Part shown: one piece after another, positions 1-8,298 of the stretch
How positions within the stretch are numbered: the first letter of the stretch is position 1
Layout of the letters: each line of letters opens with the position of its first letter
DNA from: Candidatus Vogelbacteria bacterium
GTDB lineage: Bacteria > Patescibacteria > Paceibacteria > UBA9973 > UBA12445
Assembly (NCBI GenBank): GCA_016201425.1
Contig: JACQCW010000032.1
Coordinates: forward strand, 1-17,524
Reading direction: 5' to 3'
Length of the DNA: 17,524 bases
Notes under the pieces: model-generated
Told to the model about the DNA's origin: nothing
What the model saw: the letters and a program-made list of their open reading frames with translations, nothing else
Databases searched by the model: none
Translations under genes and position numbers: made by a program

Positions 1-1
1 A

Positions 2-1600
2 ACTGGAGAGAAAATTTTTGCCGTGGAACGTCTCTACGGCATTGACGCAAAAACCGGAAAACATGTCGCAGGGTTTGGCGATAAAGATCGAGATGGATAT
101 CTTTTTGCTCCGCGCCATCTTAAAACAGGAGAACCCTTTACCTATTGGCACATTAACTACGATGGCCCGGCGCATATGGTTTTTGCTGGAGAAGAAAACT
201 TATTTGGTTTGCCTGTTTATCGTTACGAGACTCGCTACGAGGGCGTGAAAATTGATCAGACCAAAAATCTTGGCTACTTGCCCGGCGTTGGCGTTACCCG
301 TGGAGTGGAACTTGAACCGTATTTACAACTTTGGATAGAGCCAGTAAGCGGACACCTGGTAAAGTATAAGGATGATACTGTTGCTTATTACTATGACCTT
401 AAAACAGGTCAGCGCCAAAATCCTTGGAATCATTTTAGCAACACCTATACCACCGAGAGCGTAAAGGAACAAGTAGAGCTTGCTCAGGAAGAAAAGTTTA
501 TTATCACAGTCACAGATTATGTCGTTCCGGGAGCATTAGCGTTGCTTGCGGTTATAATAATTTTGTTCGGTTTTCGTAAAACGAAGACAGGCAAGTTTTT
601 ATTAATAGTTGTGCTCGTTGGGACTGTACTCGTCTCCTTGTGGATGTGGCTCGCCCCAGAATTTGTATCTCTGGTATCCTATACCGGCCCAGTTGAAGAA
701 GTTACGGTAGGTTTTCCGCTGGCGGGCGTGGAACTTAATACTCTTATTTTTGTCGCTGAAGATAACGGGTATTTTAAAGATCAAGGACTTGAGGTTTCAA
801 TTAAGGATGAGCCTAGCACTATTGAGGGACGGAAAGATCTTATTGATGGCAAGGTTGATTTAGCTGGCGCGACTGATTATTCGTTTGCAGCCAATGGTTT
901 AGATCTTAATAATGTAAAGATCGTGGCCTCGATTGACAGGGGTGAATATATGAGTATTGTCGCGCGAAAAGATAATGGCGTTACAATACCCTCTGACTTA
1001 AGGGGGAAAAAGATTGGCGTTGTGCCAAAAACTATTTCTGAATACGCGCTCTATTTTTTTCTGATTAACAATAAGATTCCGCTTGAAGATGTTAGGATTA
1101 TCCACATAGCACCAAGTGAACTCGTGTCTAGTCTCACAAGCGGCGACATAGATGCCTTTTCTGGCGGCCTGGCGCTTTCTTATGAGGCTAGTAAATTGTT
1201 GGGAGGTCATGCCATTTCATGGTCCATACAGGAGGATTACCCGTTTTATTGGTTAATTGCCGCTAAGCAAAATACTCTCATTAAACATCCATATGTTATT
1301 GAACGATTTTTGAGAGCACTCCTCTCTGCGGAAAGTTTTGTAAAAATAAATCAGCAACAGGCACAGGCTATTATGAGAAAAAGATACTCAAATATAGATC
1401 AAGGTTATTTTGACTTTGTCTGGCCGAGGCACAATTTCACTATTTCTCTTGACCAGTTGCTTGTACTGATTCTGGAGAGAGAAAGGCGGTGGATAAACAT
1501 GAGTGTATCTAGCGAAATTGTTATGCCGAACTTTTTGAATGCCATTTATTTTAACGCGCTTGAAAAAGTTAAGCCGGAAGCCATATCCATAATCCACTAA
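2..1600 (+). CDS. DUF3068-like ectodomain fused to NMT1/SsuA-type substrate-binding domain (5' partial)
   Basis: The frame is open to the window edge, so the N-terminus is missing; the GTG at 23 is only the first internal start-like codon. Residue numbers here count from it. Residues 1-165 (WHINYDGPAHMVF, GEENLFGLPVYRY, W-I-E-P-V-S-G) resemble the DUF3068/PorA-type extracytoplasmic domain. TM1 is at about 168-184, then a short basic loop (FRKTKTGK), then TM2 at about 191-210. This topology puts residues 226-515 outside too. That part looks like a type-2 periplasmic binding domain of the NMT1/THI5/SsuA kind (FVAEDNGYFKDQGLEV, DLRGKKIGVVP, LTSGDIDAFSGG). No ABC permease or ATPase gene is nearby. 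The next gene starts 4 nt downstream and the rest of the operon is signalling proteins, so I infer a ligand-sensing rather than importing role. DUF3068 assignment is from memory and moderate; the binding-domain call is stronger. Confidence 0.72.
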   Translation, partial: TGEKIFAVERLYGIDAKTGKHVAGFGDKDRDGYLFAPRHLKTGEPFTYWHINYDGPAHMVFAGEENLFGLPVYRYETRYEGVKIDQTKNLGYLPGVGVTRGVELEPYLQLWIEPVSGHLVKYKDDTVAYYYDLKTGQRQNPWNHFSNTYTTESVKEQVELAQEEKFIITVTDYVVPGALALLAVIIILFGFRKTKTGKFLLIVVLVGTVLVSLWMWLAPEFVSLVSYTGPVEEVTVGFPLAGVELNTLIFVAEDNGYFKDQGLEVSIKDEPSTIEGRKDLIDGKVDLAGATDYSFAANGLDLNNVKIVASIDRGEYMSIVARKDNGVTIPSDLRGKKIGVVPKTISEYALYFFLINNKIPLEDVRIIHIAPSELVSSLTSGDIDAFSGGLALSYEASKLLGGHAISWSIQEDYPFYWLIAAKQNTLIKHPYVIERFLRALLSAESFVKINQQQAQAIMRKRYSNIDQGYFDFVWPRHNFTISLDQLLVLILERERRWINMSVSSEIVMPNFLNAIYFNALEKVKPEAISIIH

Positions 1601-1604
1601 TAAA

Positions 1605-2474
1605 ATGAGAATCAGGACAAAATTGGGCTTGAGTTCGACTATTATAACTGTTGTGACAGTGACTTTCATTGGTGTAACTTTTTATCTCATCTATACGTTA
1701 AATCAATTTTACCAGAAACAACAATCAGTAGAAAAAATCACCGAGGACTACTTCCAAATGGCACTTTTAGGGGGTGAATATCTGACACATCCAAATGAGC
1801 GGCCGAAGGTTCAGTGGATAAGTAAATATGAGGAACAAGCAAGACTTCTAGATGAAGTCGCTCCCCTCTTTGTAGGGCCCGAAGAGAGAGAACTGTTTGA
1901 TGATACCCGCAAGGTCTTTGCCGAGAGAAATGCCCTTTTTGCCGAGGTTGTTAAGAATATCGAGCAGGGTAGCAGTAAAGTCATTATTGAAGAGTTAAAT
2001 AATCAGATCACGATAAAGGCGCAGGCGGGAGTCTCTGATACCCTGCGTTTATCTAATTTAAATCGGGCCTATATTACTGACTCGGAATACAAACTCGGCC
2101 TGTTGGTGGTCGTCCTAGGAATTTTAGCCGTAGTAATCTCTCTCAGCTTTTATTTTGCCGGTGTTGCAATCGGTAAGGTACTTCACACGCTTGAGGAAGA
2201 TTTTACCAGAATCGCCTCACTGGATTTTTCTACTTCTACTGCTACTACTAGTTTAGGGGATGAAATTATTACATTAACGCGGGCATTTGAGATTATGGTA
2301 GCAAAACTTAAGGGGTCCTATGTGACGCTTGAGCAAAAAGTTGCGGAACGGACAAAGGAACTTACAGAACGCTCCACCGAGCTTGAACGGCTGAATAAAT
2401 TTATGATTGACCGTGAGTTGAAGATGATAGAGTTGAAAAAAGAGAATAAGGAACTTAAAACAAGAGTGGTATAA
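1605..2474 (+). CDS. Two-TM HAMP/coiled-coil sensor protein lacking a kinase domain
   Basis: This 289-aa protein has TM1 at about 12-30, an extracytoplasmic helical region at 31-163, TM2 at about 164-186, a HAMP-like segment at 187-240 (GDEIITLTRAFEIM is the typical second HAMP helix) and a coiled coil from 238 to the end (EQKVAERTKELTERSTELE). It stops where a kinase would normally begin. The C-terminal stretch RELKMIELKKE (270-280) recurs almost unchanged at the end of the next protein. A short Ser/Thr/Ala run (208-216, with ACT-rich codons near 2228-2250) interrupts the HAMP. The start lies 4 nt after the upstream stop with no SD, so translation probably depends on coupling. I infer a transmembrane receptor passing a signal to partner proteins through its coiled coil; the ligand is unknown. 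Confidence 0.75.
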   Translation: MRIRTKLGLSSTIITVVTVTFIGVTFYLIYTLNQFYQKQQSVEKITEDYFQMALLGGEYLTHPNERPKVQWISKYEEQARLLDEVAPLFVGPEERELFDDTRKVFAERNALFAEVVKNIEQGSSKVIIEELNNQITIKAQAGVSDTLRLSNLNRAYITDSEYKLGLLVVVLGILAVVISLSFYFAGVAIGKVLHTLEEDFTRIASLDFSTSTATTSLGDEIITLTRAFEIMVAKLKGSYVTLEQKVAERTKELTERSTELERLNKFMIDRELKMIELKKENKELKTRVV

Positions 2475-2484
2475 TAAAATAGTT

Positions 2485-3528
2485 ATGGAAAAAGAAAAAT
2501 TAAGGGAAGATAAAATTTTAATTAAGTACGCTGATGCTATTGTAAATACGCTTCGCGAATCACTCTTGGTTATTGATGGGAATTCCAAGATACTCTTCGC
2601 GAACACAGCCTTCTACAATAAGTTTTTTGTTTCAGAAGAAGAGACACTTTACCACGAACTATTTTCTTTGGGAGGTGGACAATGGGATATCCCAAAACTT
2701 AGGAAACTTCTGGACGAAGTTTTGCCTGAAGAAAAATCGTTTGATCACTATGAAATAACTTATGAGTTTCCTAGAATAGGCACAAGAATTATCTCGTTGA
2801 ATGCTCGAGGACTAAATTATGTTTCGCGCCCCGGAGTGATTCTTCTGGTTATTGAGGATATTACAGAACGTAAAGCCGTGGAACAAAGGCTCGGTGCCTC
2901 TGAGGTCAGATACCGCAAACTTTTTGAGACGGCCAAAGACGGTATATTACTGATTGATCCAGTGACCGAAAAGATTATTGATGCTAATCCGTTCCTGCTT
3001 TCTATGCTCGGCTATTCGCTTGAGGAAATTAATGGTAAAAAACTTTGGGAAATCGGCGCAATTAGGGATATACCAGCCACAAAGAAGATATTTAAAACGT
3101 TACAAACGACAGGATACGCCAGGTACGAAAATTTGCCAGTGCGATCTAAAGATGGTTCTGATCATGAGGTTGAGTTTGTCAGTAATCTCTATGGAATTGA
3201 TGGAACAGCGATGATCCAATGTAATATACGCGATATTACTGATCGCATAGTGGCTGAACACAGATCAGAAGCCGCCAATCAGCAGTTACGCGCTGCAAAC
3301 CAACAAATCGATGCCACCAATCAGCAGTTACGCGCGGCCAATCAACAAATCGATGCCGCTAATCAGCAACTTCGTGCTGCCAACAGTCAACTTTCCGTAG
3401 CAGAAGGTAATCTCAAAGACAAGGTTGGTGATTTAGAAGTATTTAATCAGGCGGCAATTGGTCGAGAACTCAAGATGATTGAGATGAAAGAGGAGCTTGA
3501 GAAGTTGCGAGGTCAGATTAATCAATGA
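2485..3528 (+). CDS. PAS-PAS-coiled-coil signalling protein with five CheD-like target motifs
   Basis: This 347-aa soluble protein has PAS1 at about 13-130 (ending IEDITERKAVEQRL) and PAS2 at about 138-258 (FETAKDGILLIDP, NPFLLSMLGYS, ending NIRDITDRIVAEH). A coiled coil follows from 259 to the end. There is no HisKA or HATPase domain. Residues 263-304 are six heptads of the form A-x-N-Q-Q-(LR/ID). Five of them give the octet A-x-x-Q-Q-x-x-A, starting at A263, A270, A277, A284 and A291; the sixth has S301 in place of the first Gln. The C-terminus contains GRELKMIEMKEE (326-337), shared with the previous gene. Its TGA overlaps the cheD start (ATGA), so the two are translationally coupled. There is no SD at its own start. 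I infer an adaptor or scaffold whose coiled coil may be modified by CheD; the motif match could also be a by-product of a regular coiled coil. Confidence 0.8.
   Translation: MEKEKLREDKILIKYADAIVNTLRESLLVIDGNSKILFANTAFYNKFFVSEEETLYHELFSLGGGQWDIPKLRKLLDEVLPEEKSFDHYEITYEFPRIGTRIISLNARGLNYVSRPGVILLVIEDITERKAVEQRLGASEVRYRKLFETAKDGILLIDPVTEKIIDANPFLLSMLGYSLEEINGKKLWEIGAIRDIPATKKIFKTLQTTGYARYENLPVRSKDGSDHEVEFVSNLYGIDGTAMIQCNIRDITDRIVAEHRSEAANQQLRAANQQIDATNQQLRAANQQIDAANQQLRAANSQLSVAEGNLKDKVGDLEVFNQAAIGRELKMIEMKEELEKLRGQINQ
3271..3396 (+). repeat. Three 42-bp tandem repeats (two heptads each) inside the PAS coiled-coil gene
   Basis: Units at 3271-3312, 3313-3354 and 3355-3396 each encode two heptads. 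Units 1 and 2 share long identical blocks such as ATCAGCAGTTACGCGC and CAACAAATCGATGCC; unit 3 has diverged. The exact 42-nt period keeps the frame, so unit gain or loss would change coiled-coil length by 14 residues without a frameshift. The repeats encode all five A-x-x-Q-Q-x-x-A octets. Confidence 0.9.
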
Positions 3529-4010
3529 TTCCGTCTGACGTTGAATCAGGTGGTGAAATTATTGAGGTTGCGACCGGGAAGGTAATAGCAGCTAAGGCCC
3601 CCTCCGTGCTCAGATGTTCTGCTCTTGGGAGTTGCGTGGCCGTAGTTCTTTCCGATAAAGGGAAGAAGGTTGGCGGCCTTGCCCATGTTATGCTCCCGTC
3701 GAACGAACATGTTGAGGGGCGTGATCTTAAATACTCGGATCACGCGATCACAGAACTTGTTAGACAAATGGTGAAATTGGGCGCGCGGCCCGGTGCGATC
3801 AAGGCTCGTTTAGTTGGCGGCGCCCATATGCTTAAAGATGTGCAGGACGTGGGAAAAGAAAATATCGCCTCAATAAAAAGAATACTTAATACGCTCAAAA
3901 TTAGGGTCACTGGCGAGCGTATAGGTGGCAGTGAGAGTCGCTCGGTTCTCTATGATGTTTTAAGTGGCGAAGTGTATGTAAAAGAAAAAGAAAATAAATT
4001 TACAATATGA
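3525..4010 (+). CDS. cheD: CheD-type protein glutamine deamidase
   Basis: This 161-aa protein fits the CheD family in length and motifs. ALGSCVAVVLSD holds the catalytic Cys (C37) and GGLAHVMLPS the catalytic His (H54). The 17-residue C-to-H spacing equals that of T. maritima CheD (C27/H44). The position of the family's Thr (six residues before the Cys) is C31 here, with S32 next to it. CheD deamidates Gln side chains in chemoreceptor coiled coils and, in B. subtilis, also works with CheC. No chemotaxis gene is present around it. The gene overlaps the preceding PAS coiled-coil gene by ATGA and the following membrane gene by ATGA, so it is embedded in a sensory operon and probably modifies a partner encoded there. 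The family call is firm; the substrate is an inference. Confidence 0.93.
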   Translation: MIPSDVESGGEIIEVATGKVIAAKAPSVLRCSALGSCVAVVLSDKGKKVGGLAHVMLPSNEHVEGRDLKYSDHAITELVRQMVKLGARPGAIKARLVGGAHMLKDVQDVGKENIASIKRILNTLKIRVTGERIGGSESRSVLYDVLSGEVYVKEKENKFTI

Positions 4011-4940
4011 AAATATATATAAATGAAGGAGGGTCGGCTTATGCGATTACTGCTATTTTAGGAGTACTGTATGCCTACCTTACCCTTATGGCCCCGGAAC
4101 CATCAAAAGTAATTCCGGGGTTTGAGATGACTTATATAGCGAGAAAGGTTCTTCAAACTACTTTAATAGTTCCTATAATACTTACTTGGTTTTTTGCCAT
4201 CCGGACTGTGTTGTATACCCAGTTTTATTATTATCATGTATCTAAGGAGCCACAGCGCACCTTTTTCCGTCTATTGGGTTTCGGAATCGGAGCTTTGATT
4301 GGCGGATTTATTGTAGCGACTTTGGTCGGGCAGATAAGAAATTATAATATTGATAACGATTTGGTTAAAGGCGCTGTTACCATTGCCGTTAACTATGTTT
4401 ATGTCCTTTCGGGACTAGTTGGTTTTGGCCTGATCTATCGGGCAACGCGCAACGAGGCGTCAAAAAAAATGGATAGTCCAAATCAGAATATGGCTGTTGG
4501 GATATGCCTGGCTCTGATTATTGGTGTAATCTGGGCTCTCCTTATTTTTACTAATACGTCAAGACAAGTTTCTGATATACCTGGCTCGACTGCCTCTTTT
4601 TATATTAGTGACTTTCTCATCATTACAACGGTGATCATACCGACCGTTGTCGGATGGTTTCTTGCCGTTATGTCGGCGTTGAACCTTTCGGAGAAGGGTC
4701 CGGCCGTAGTTGATCAAAAGATACGTCGACAATTTTCCAGATTGACTATTGGTCTATGGTTTTTGCTTTTTAGCCTCATTGTCTTGAACGGCATACTTGC
4801 CATTGGCACAGACAGATTGGTAAGAGTAGGCCTTCTAGTGGTCCTTATTATTATTTATTTTTTTATCCTTCTTGTCTTATTGGCATATTGGAAGATTTCA
4901 AAAAGTATCGAGGGTTTATTATTAGAAGAACTTGAGGTTA

Positions 4941-4954
<14 letters not shown>
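4007..4954 (+). CDS. Eight-TM integral membrane protein of unknown function
   Basis: The 315-aa sequence is dominated by hydrophobic helices, at about 10-28, 49-67, 88-108, 122-143, 161-180, 203-226, 245-265 and 270-292. The arrangement looks like two blocks of four. Charged loops are short and there is no soluble domain or recognisable catalytic motif. The C-terminus (LLLEELEVNDSA) is acidic and cytoplasmic if the TM count is right. It overlaps cheD by ATGA at its start and the histidine kinase start by 14 nt at its end, so it is co-translated with both. I infer a membrane sensor or channel-like partner of the kinase. I do not recognise the family; similarity to 7TM/8TM kinase sensor modules such as MASE or 7TMR-DISM could be tested. 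Confidence 0.7.
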
Positions 4955-6521
<1,567 letters not shown>

Positions 6522-6533
6522 TAGTTTTTTCAG

Positions 6534-6554
6534 TACACAGTGTGGTCTTGTGTA
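6534..6554. promoter_or_regulatory. Inverted repeat upstream of the response-regulator promoter
   Basis: TACACA (6534-6539) and TGTGTA (6549-6554) form a perfect six-base dyad with a nine-base spacer. It lies immediately upstream of the -35 box of the receiver promoter and touches an extra TATAAT at 6553-6558. No U-run follows, so it is not an intrinsic terminator. It may be an operator, but a dyad this short can arise by chance. Confidence 0.3.
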
Positions 6555-6557
6555 TAA

Positions 6558-6586
6558 TTGTTAGGTCACGAAGTTTTTGTTATAAT
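6558..6586 (+). promoter_or_regulatory. Promoter for the response regulator, giving a leaderless mRNA
   Basis: TTGTTA (6558-6563), a 17-base spacer and TATAAT (6581-6586) form a near-consensus vegetative promoter. The ATG at 6594 lies seven bases after the -10 box, where transcription should start, so the mRNA would have essentially no 5' leader. No SD is present. Confidence 0.72.
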
Positions 6587-6593
6587 CTAAAAT

Positions 6594-6995
6594 ATGGAAA
6601 ACGAAGAAGCGGTAAACAAAAAAGTACTTATAGTAGAAGAGGTCGAAGATGATGTTTCTATAAGAAATATTTTGCGTGATACACTAATGGCCGAAGGATT
6701 CGGTGTATTAGACGCCAAGAATGGAGAAGAGGGGTTGGATATTGCTTTACAATATCACCCGGACCTTATTCTTTTGGATATTGTAATGCCAAAGATGAAT
6801 GGCCTAGCGATGTTAAAAAAGTTGCGTGAGGATGAATGGGGTAAAACCGCCCGGGTAATTATACTTACTAACTATGACGATAACGAAAAGATTGCAGAAG
6901 CAATGGGTAACGAAGTTTTTCAGTACCTTATTAAATCTGATATTAAGCTTGAGAGCCTTATAAAAATGATAAAGTCTAAAATACCAAAAGCGTAA
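6594..6995 (+). CDS. Single-domain response regulator (CheY-like receiver)
   Basis: The 133-aa protein is a lone receiver domain with no output domain. VLIVEEVEDD carries the acidic pair (E15/E16, Glu-Glu instead of the usual Asp-rich pair). LILLDIVMPKMNG gives the phospho-acceptor D62, ILTN the switch Thr (T92) and YLIKSD the conserved Lys (K114). It should take phosphate from the kinase encoded just upstream and act by protein-protein contact, because it has no DNA-binding or enzymatic domain. It has its own promoter and is probably leaderless. Without an output domain the pathway's endpoint cannot be read from this window. Confidence 0.93.
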   Translation: MENEEAVNKKVLIVEEVEDDVSIRNILRDTLMAEGFGVLDAKNGEEGLDIALQYHPDLILLDIVMPKMNGLAMLKKLREDEWGKTARVIILTNYDDNEKIAEAMGNEVFQYLIKSDIKLESLIKMIKSKIPKA

Positions 6996-7005
6996 TAGAT
7001 TTTTG

Positions 7006-7034
7006 TTGACTTTCACACTATATTTTGATAGGGT
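7006..7034 (+). promoter_or_regulatory. Probable promoter for the SAM riboswitch transcript
   Basis: TTGACT (7006-7011) is followed after 17 bases by TAGGGT (7029-7034). The -35 is good, while the -10 keeps only the T-A-----T framework. It lies about 30 bases ahead of the aptamer, as expected for a riboswitch leader. Confidence 0.5.
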
Positions 7035-7063
7035 GTGTGGTATATAGTACTTTAATAATTAAA

Positions 7064-7168
7064 TACTATCCAGAGGAGTCGAGGGTACTGGCCCGATGAC
7101 GCTCCAACAACCTGTCCGATGCTAATCGAGATAAGGTGCTAATTCCAGCCCATATGGGGCAGATGGTC
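7064..7168 (+). ncRNA. SAM-I (S-box) riboswitch aptamer
   Basis: The core matches the S-box consensus: CAGAGGAGTCGAGGG, ACTGGCCCGATGA, CAACCT, then GGTGCTAATTCCAGC. Helices can be drawn by hand. P1 is ACTATC (7065-7070) with GATGGT (7162-7167). P2 is GAG/CTC plus GGG/CCC. P3 is CGAT (7117-7120) with ATCG (7125-7128), flanked by CCT/AGG. P4 is GCCC-ATAT-GGGGC. The pseudoknot is CTGG (7088-7091) with CCAG (7145-7148). CTTTTG (7168-7173), right after P1, can pair with CAAAAG (7194-7199), the left arm of the terminator. S-adenosylmethionine binding should therefore stabilise P1 and let the terminator form, turning the gene off. Nearly every paired element of the family is present, so the call is firm. 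Confidence 0.92.
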
Positions 7169-7194
7169 TTTTGATTAAGGTTTTTTAAACTACC

Positions 7195-7226
7195 AAAAGT
7201 CGCCGTCCCGGCGACTTTTGCGTTTT
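7195..7226 (+). terminator. Intrinsic terminator of the SAM riboswitch expression platform
   Basis: AAAAGTCGCCG (7195-7205) and CGGCGACTTTT (7209-7219) form an 11-bp stem with a three-base loop, followed by GCGTTTT. The left arm overlaps the antiterminator partner at 7194-7199, making the two folds mutually exclusive. Confidence 0.88.
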
Positions 7227-7233
7227 ATGGAAA

Positions 7234-7261
7234 ACCCTGGACAAACTCAGGGTAAAGGAGG
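7234..7261 (+). promoter_or_regulatory. Small hairpin abutting the SD of the riboswitch-controlled gene
   Basis: ACCCTG (7234-7239) pairs with CAGGGT (7248-7253), and AAAGGAGG (7254-7261) begins on the next base, five bases before the ATG. The same layout occurs before the Hsp20 gene at 15185-15209. It leaves the SD exposed and may protect or present it. Confidence 0.5.
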
Positions 7262-7266
7262 TCGAG

Positions 7267-7650
7267 ATGAACAAAGCGGAAGAGGTTAGGAGGTTTGCGG
7301 TGGCTTTTAGGGATAAGGTGGTTACGGATTTTTTGTTCGAAAAGCTTGTTGATGTACAATTTAATCGTGCGATTCGTGCAATAGAAAAGTGCGTGAGCGG
7401 ATTGCGCGATGAAAAGATCGATTTTTGGATATCTGGCTGTAAACGGCACGTTGAAAGTTTGGGTCTTTCGAGGTTCGATAGTTTTCCTGTTCCAGAGGGT
7501 GAAGTTGTGAAAATTGTTGAAGCGGTTACGAAAAAGCTTCAAGCCGAGGGATTTTGGGTTTCTCTTAAGGAAACGTGGATAGATGAAGTGTGGTGCTGTG
7601 GAACTATAGACCAGAGACACAAGCACTGGATAATAGAGGTTCGGTGGTAA
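7267..7650 (+). CDS. Hypothetical 127-aa protein under SAM riboswitch control
   Basis: I do not recognise this protein. It is soluble, with no signal peptide or TM. The N-terminal half looks helical (AEEVRRFAVAFRDKVV, RAIRAIEKCV). The C-terminal part is richer in Trp, and in Cys and His (WIDEVWCCGTIDQRHKHWIIEV), which could bind a metal, but no family motif is clear. The start is secure: AAAGGAGG lies five bases upstream. The gene follows a complete SAM-I riboswitch and terminator with no other gene between, so it should be repressed when S-adenosylmethionine is plentiful. Families under S-boxes usually serve methionine or cysteine synthesis, transport or SAM recycling, but nothing in the sequence confirms such a role here. 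The convergent terminator at 7670-7690 ends the unit. Confidence 0.75.
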   Translation: MNKAEEVRRFAVAFRDKVVTDFLFEKLVDVQFNRAIRAIEKCVSGLRDEKIDFWISGCKRHVESLGLSRFDSFPVPEGEVVKIVEAVTKKLQAEGFWVSLKETWIDEVWCCGTIDQRHKHWIIEVRW

Positions 7651-7669
7651 TTCGCCACAAAATGTAAAT

Positions 7670-7690
7670 CCCCCGATCAATGATTGGGGG
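7670..7690. terminator. Shared bidirectional terminator between convergent genes
   Basis: CCCCCGAT (7670-7677) pairs with ATTGGGGG (7683-7690) around a five-base loop, with AT-rich flanks on both sides (AAT before, AATTTATT after). It sits between the stop of the riboswitch gene and the stop of the MOSC gene on the opposite strand, so it can serve both. Confidence 0.7.
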
Positions 7691-7693
7691 AAT

Positions 7694-8143
7694 TTATTCT
7701 ATTGAGACTTTGTCTCCATTTTTAATTGTGCCACCTTCTATAACCTTGCATGTTACCCCGCCACGCCAATCTGACCTAAGTGCATTCATAAGACCGGGAA
7801 TTGATTCGTCCATCCGTCCGCACGGGGTTGTCTCTCCTGTTATCTCAAGAATAACATCTTGTCCGATCCGAAGCTTTTGCCCCACGTTATCTGGACCAAA
7901 TTTAATTCCAGAAATCAATAGATTCACCCGACGTGTTTCCCAGGGCAACTGTTGTCCTACCTCGTCACAAGTATCATTCCAACTTTCTTCAGATATAACT
8001 GTAACTTGCCGTAGACGTTTTCCTGGCTTGGCACCTCTATAATCTCCAATAATTCCAGCGTCAATTGTTATGTCGGCCGCGTTTAGAATTTCCAGCATTC
8101 CTCTATGAATCTTCTTGATTGCAATTCCTTTTAAAATAGGCAT
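7694..8143 (-). CDS. MOSC-domain protein
   Basis: This 149-aa protein consists of a MOSC (molybdenum cofactor sulfurase C-terminal) domain. Family features visible are IIGDYRGAKPGKRLRQVTV near the N-terminus, ETRRVNLLISG in the middle, LRIGQDVILEITG before the conserved TTPC (C108), and a terminal GGTIKNGD. MOSC domains are thought to handle sulfur or molybdopterin carriers through the conserved Cys; stand-alone bacterial members (for example YiiM) reduce N-hydroxylated substrates with molybdenum cofactor. This one is shorter than YiiM and lacks its extra C-terminal part, so substrate is open. AAAGGAG lies about 11 bases upstream of the ATG, a little far. Its own promoter is at 8180-8207. No molybdopterin synthesis genes are in the window. 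Confidence 0.88.
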   Translation of the reverse strand: MPILKGIAIKKIHRGMLEILNAADITIDAGIIGDYRGAKPGKRLRQVTVISEESWNDTCDEVGQQLPWETRRVNLLISGIKFGPDNVGQKLRIGQDVILEITGETTPCGRMDESIPGLMNALRSDWRGGVTCKVIEGGTIKNGDKVSIE

Positions 8144-8179
8144 AGATCTTCACACTCCTTTAAGTGGTTCCAGTTATTC

Positions 8180-8207
8180 ATTCTACTAATCCGATCGACA
8201 CCGTCAA
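8180..8207 (-). promoter_or_regulatory. Promoter for the MOSC gene
   Basis: On the minus strand TTGACG (8207-8202), a 16-base spacer and TAGAAT (8185-8180) form a good vegetative promoter, 37 bases before the start codon. The divergent gene at 8299 has TTGACT at 8218-8223 on the plus strand but no convincing -10. Confidence 0.6.
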
Positions 8208-8298
8208 GTTATGATCGTTGACTTTTTATCCAGATATGTTAGTGATAAGTTAGAAACATTGCTTGCTGACCAAAAGTTTGTAATAAAAGGAGGATAAA

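Noticed and set aside
3271..3396. Tandem repeats considered as a CRISPR-like array.
   Set aside because: The units are contiguous, 42 bases long, in frame and encode coiled-coil heptads; there are no unique spacers.
3525..4010. Recoded TGA (code 25, Gracilibacteria-type).
   Set aside because: TGA ends the PAS protein and cheD at clean ATGA overlaps, and no gene is interrupted by internal TGA.
4932..4940. TTG start for the histidine kinase.
   Set aside because: ATG 4941 has a weak SD at a workable distance; the difference is only three residues.
7680..8042. A 120-aa plus-strand frame opposite the MOSC gene.
   Set aside because: It is the shadow of a well-conserved MOSC domain and starts inside a terminator.
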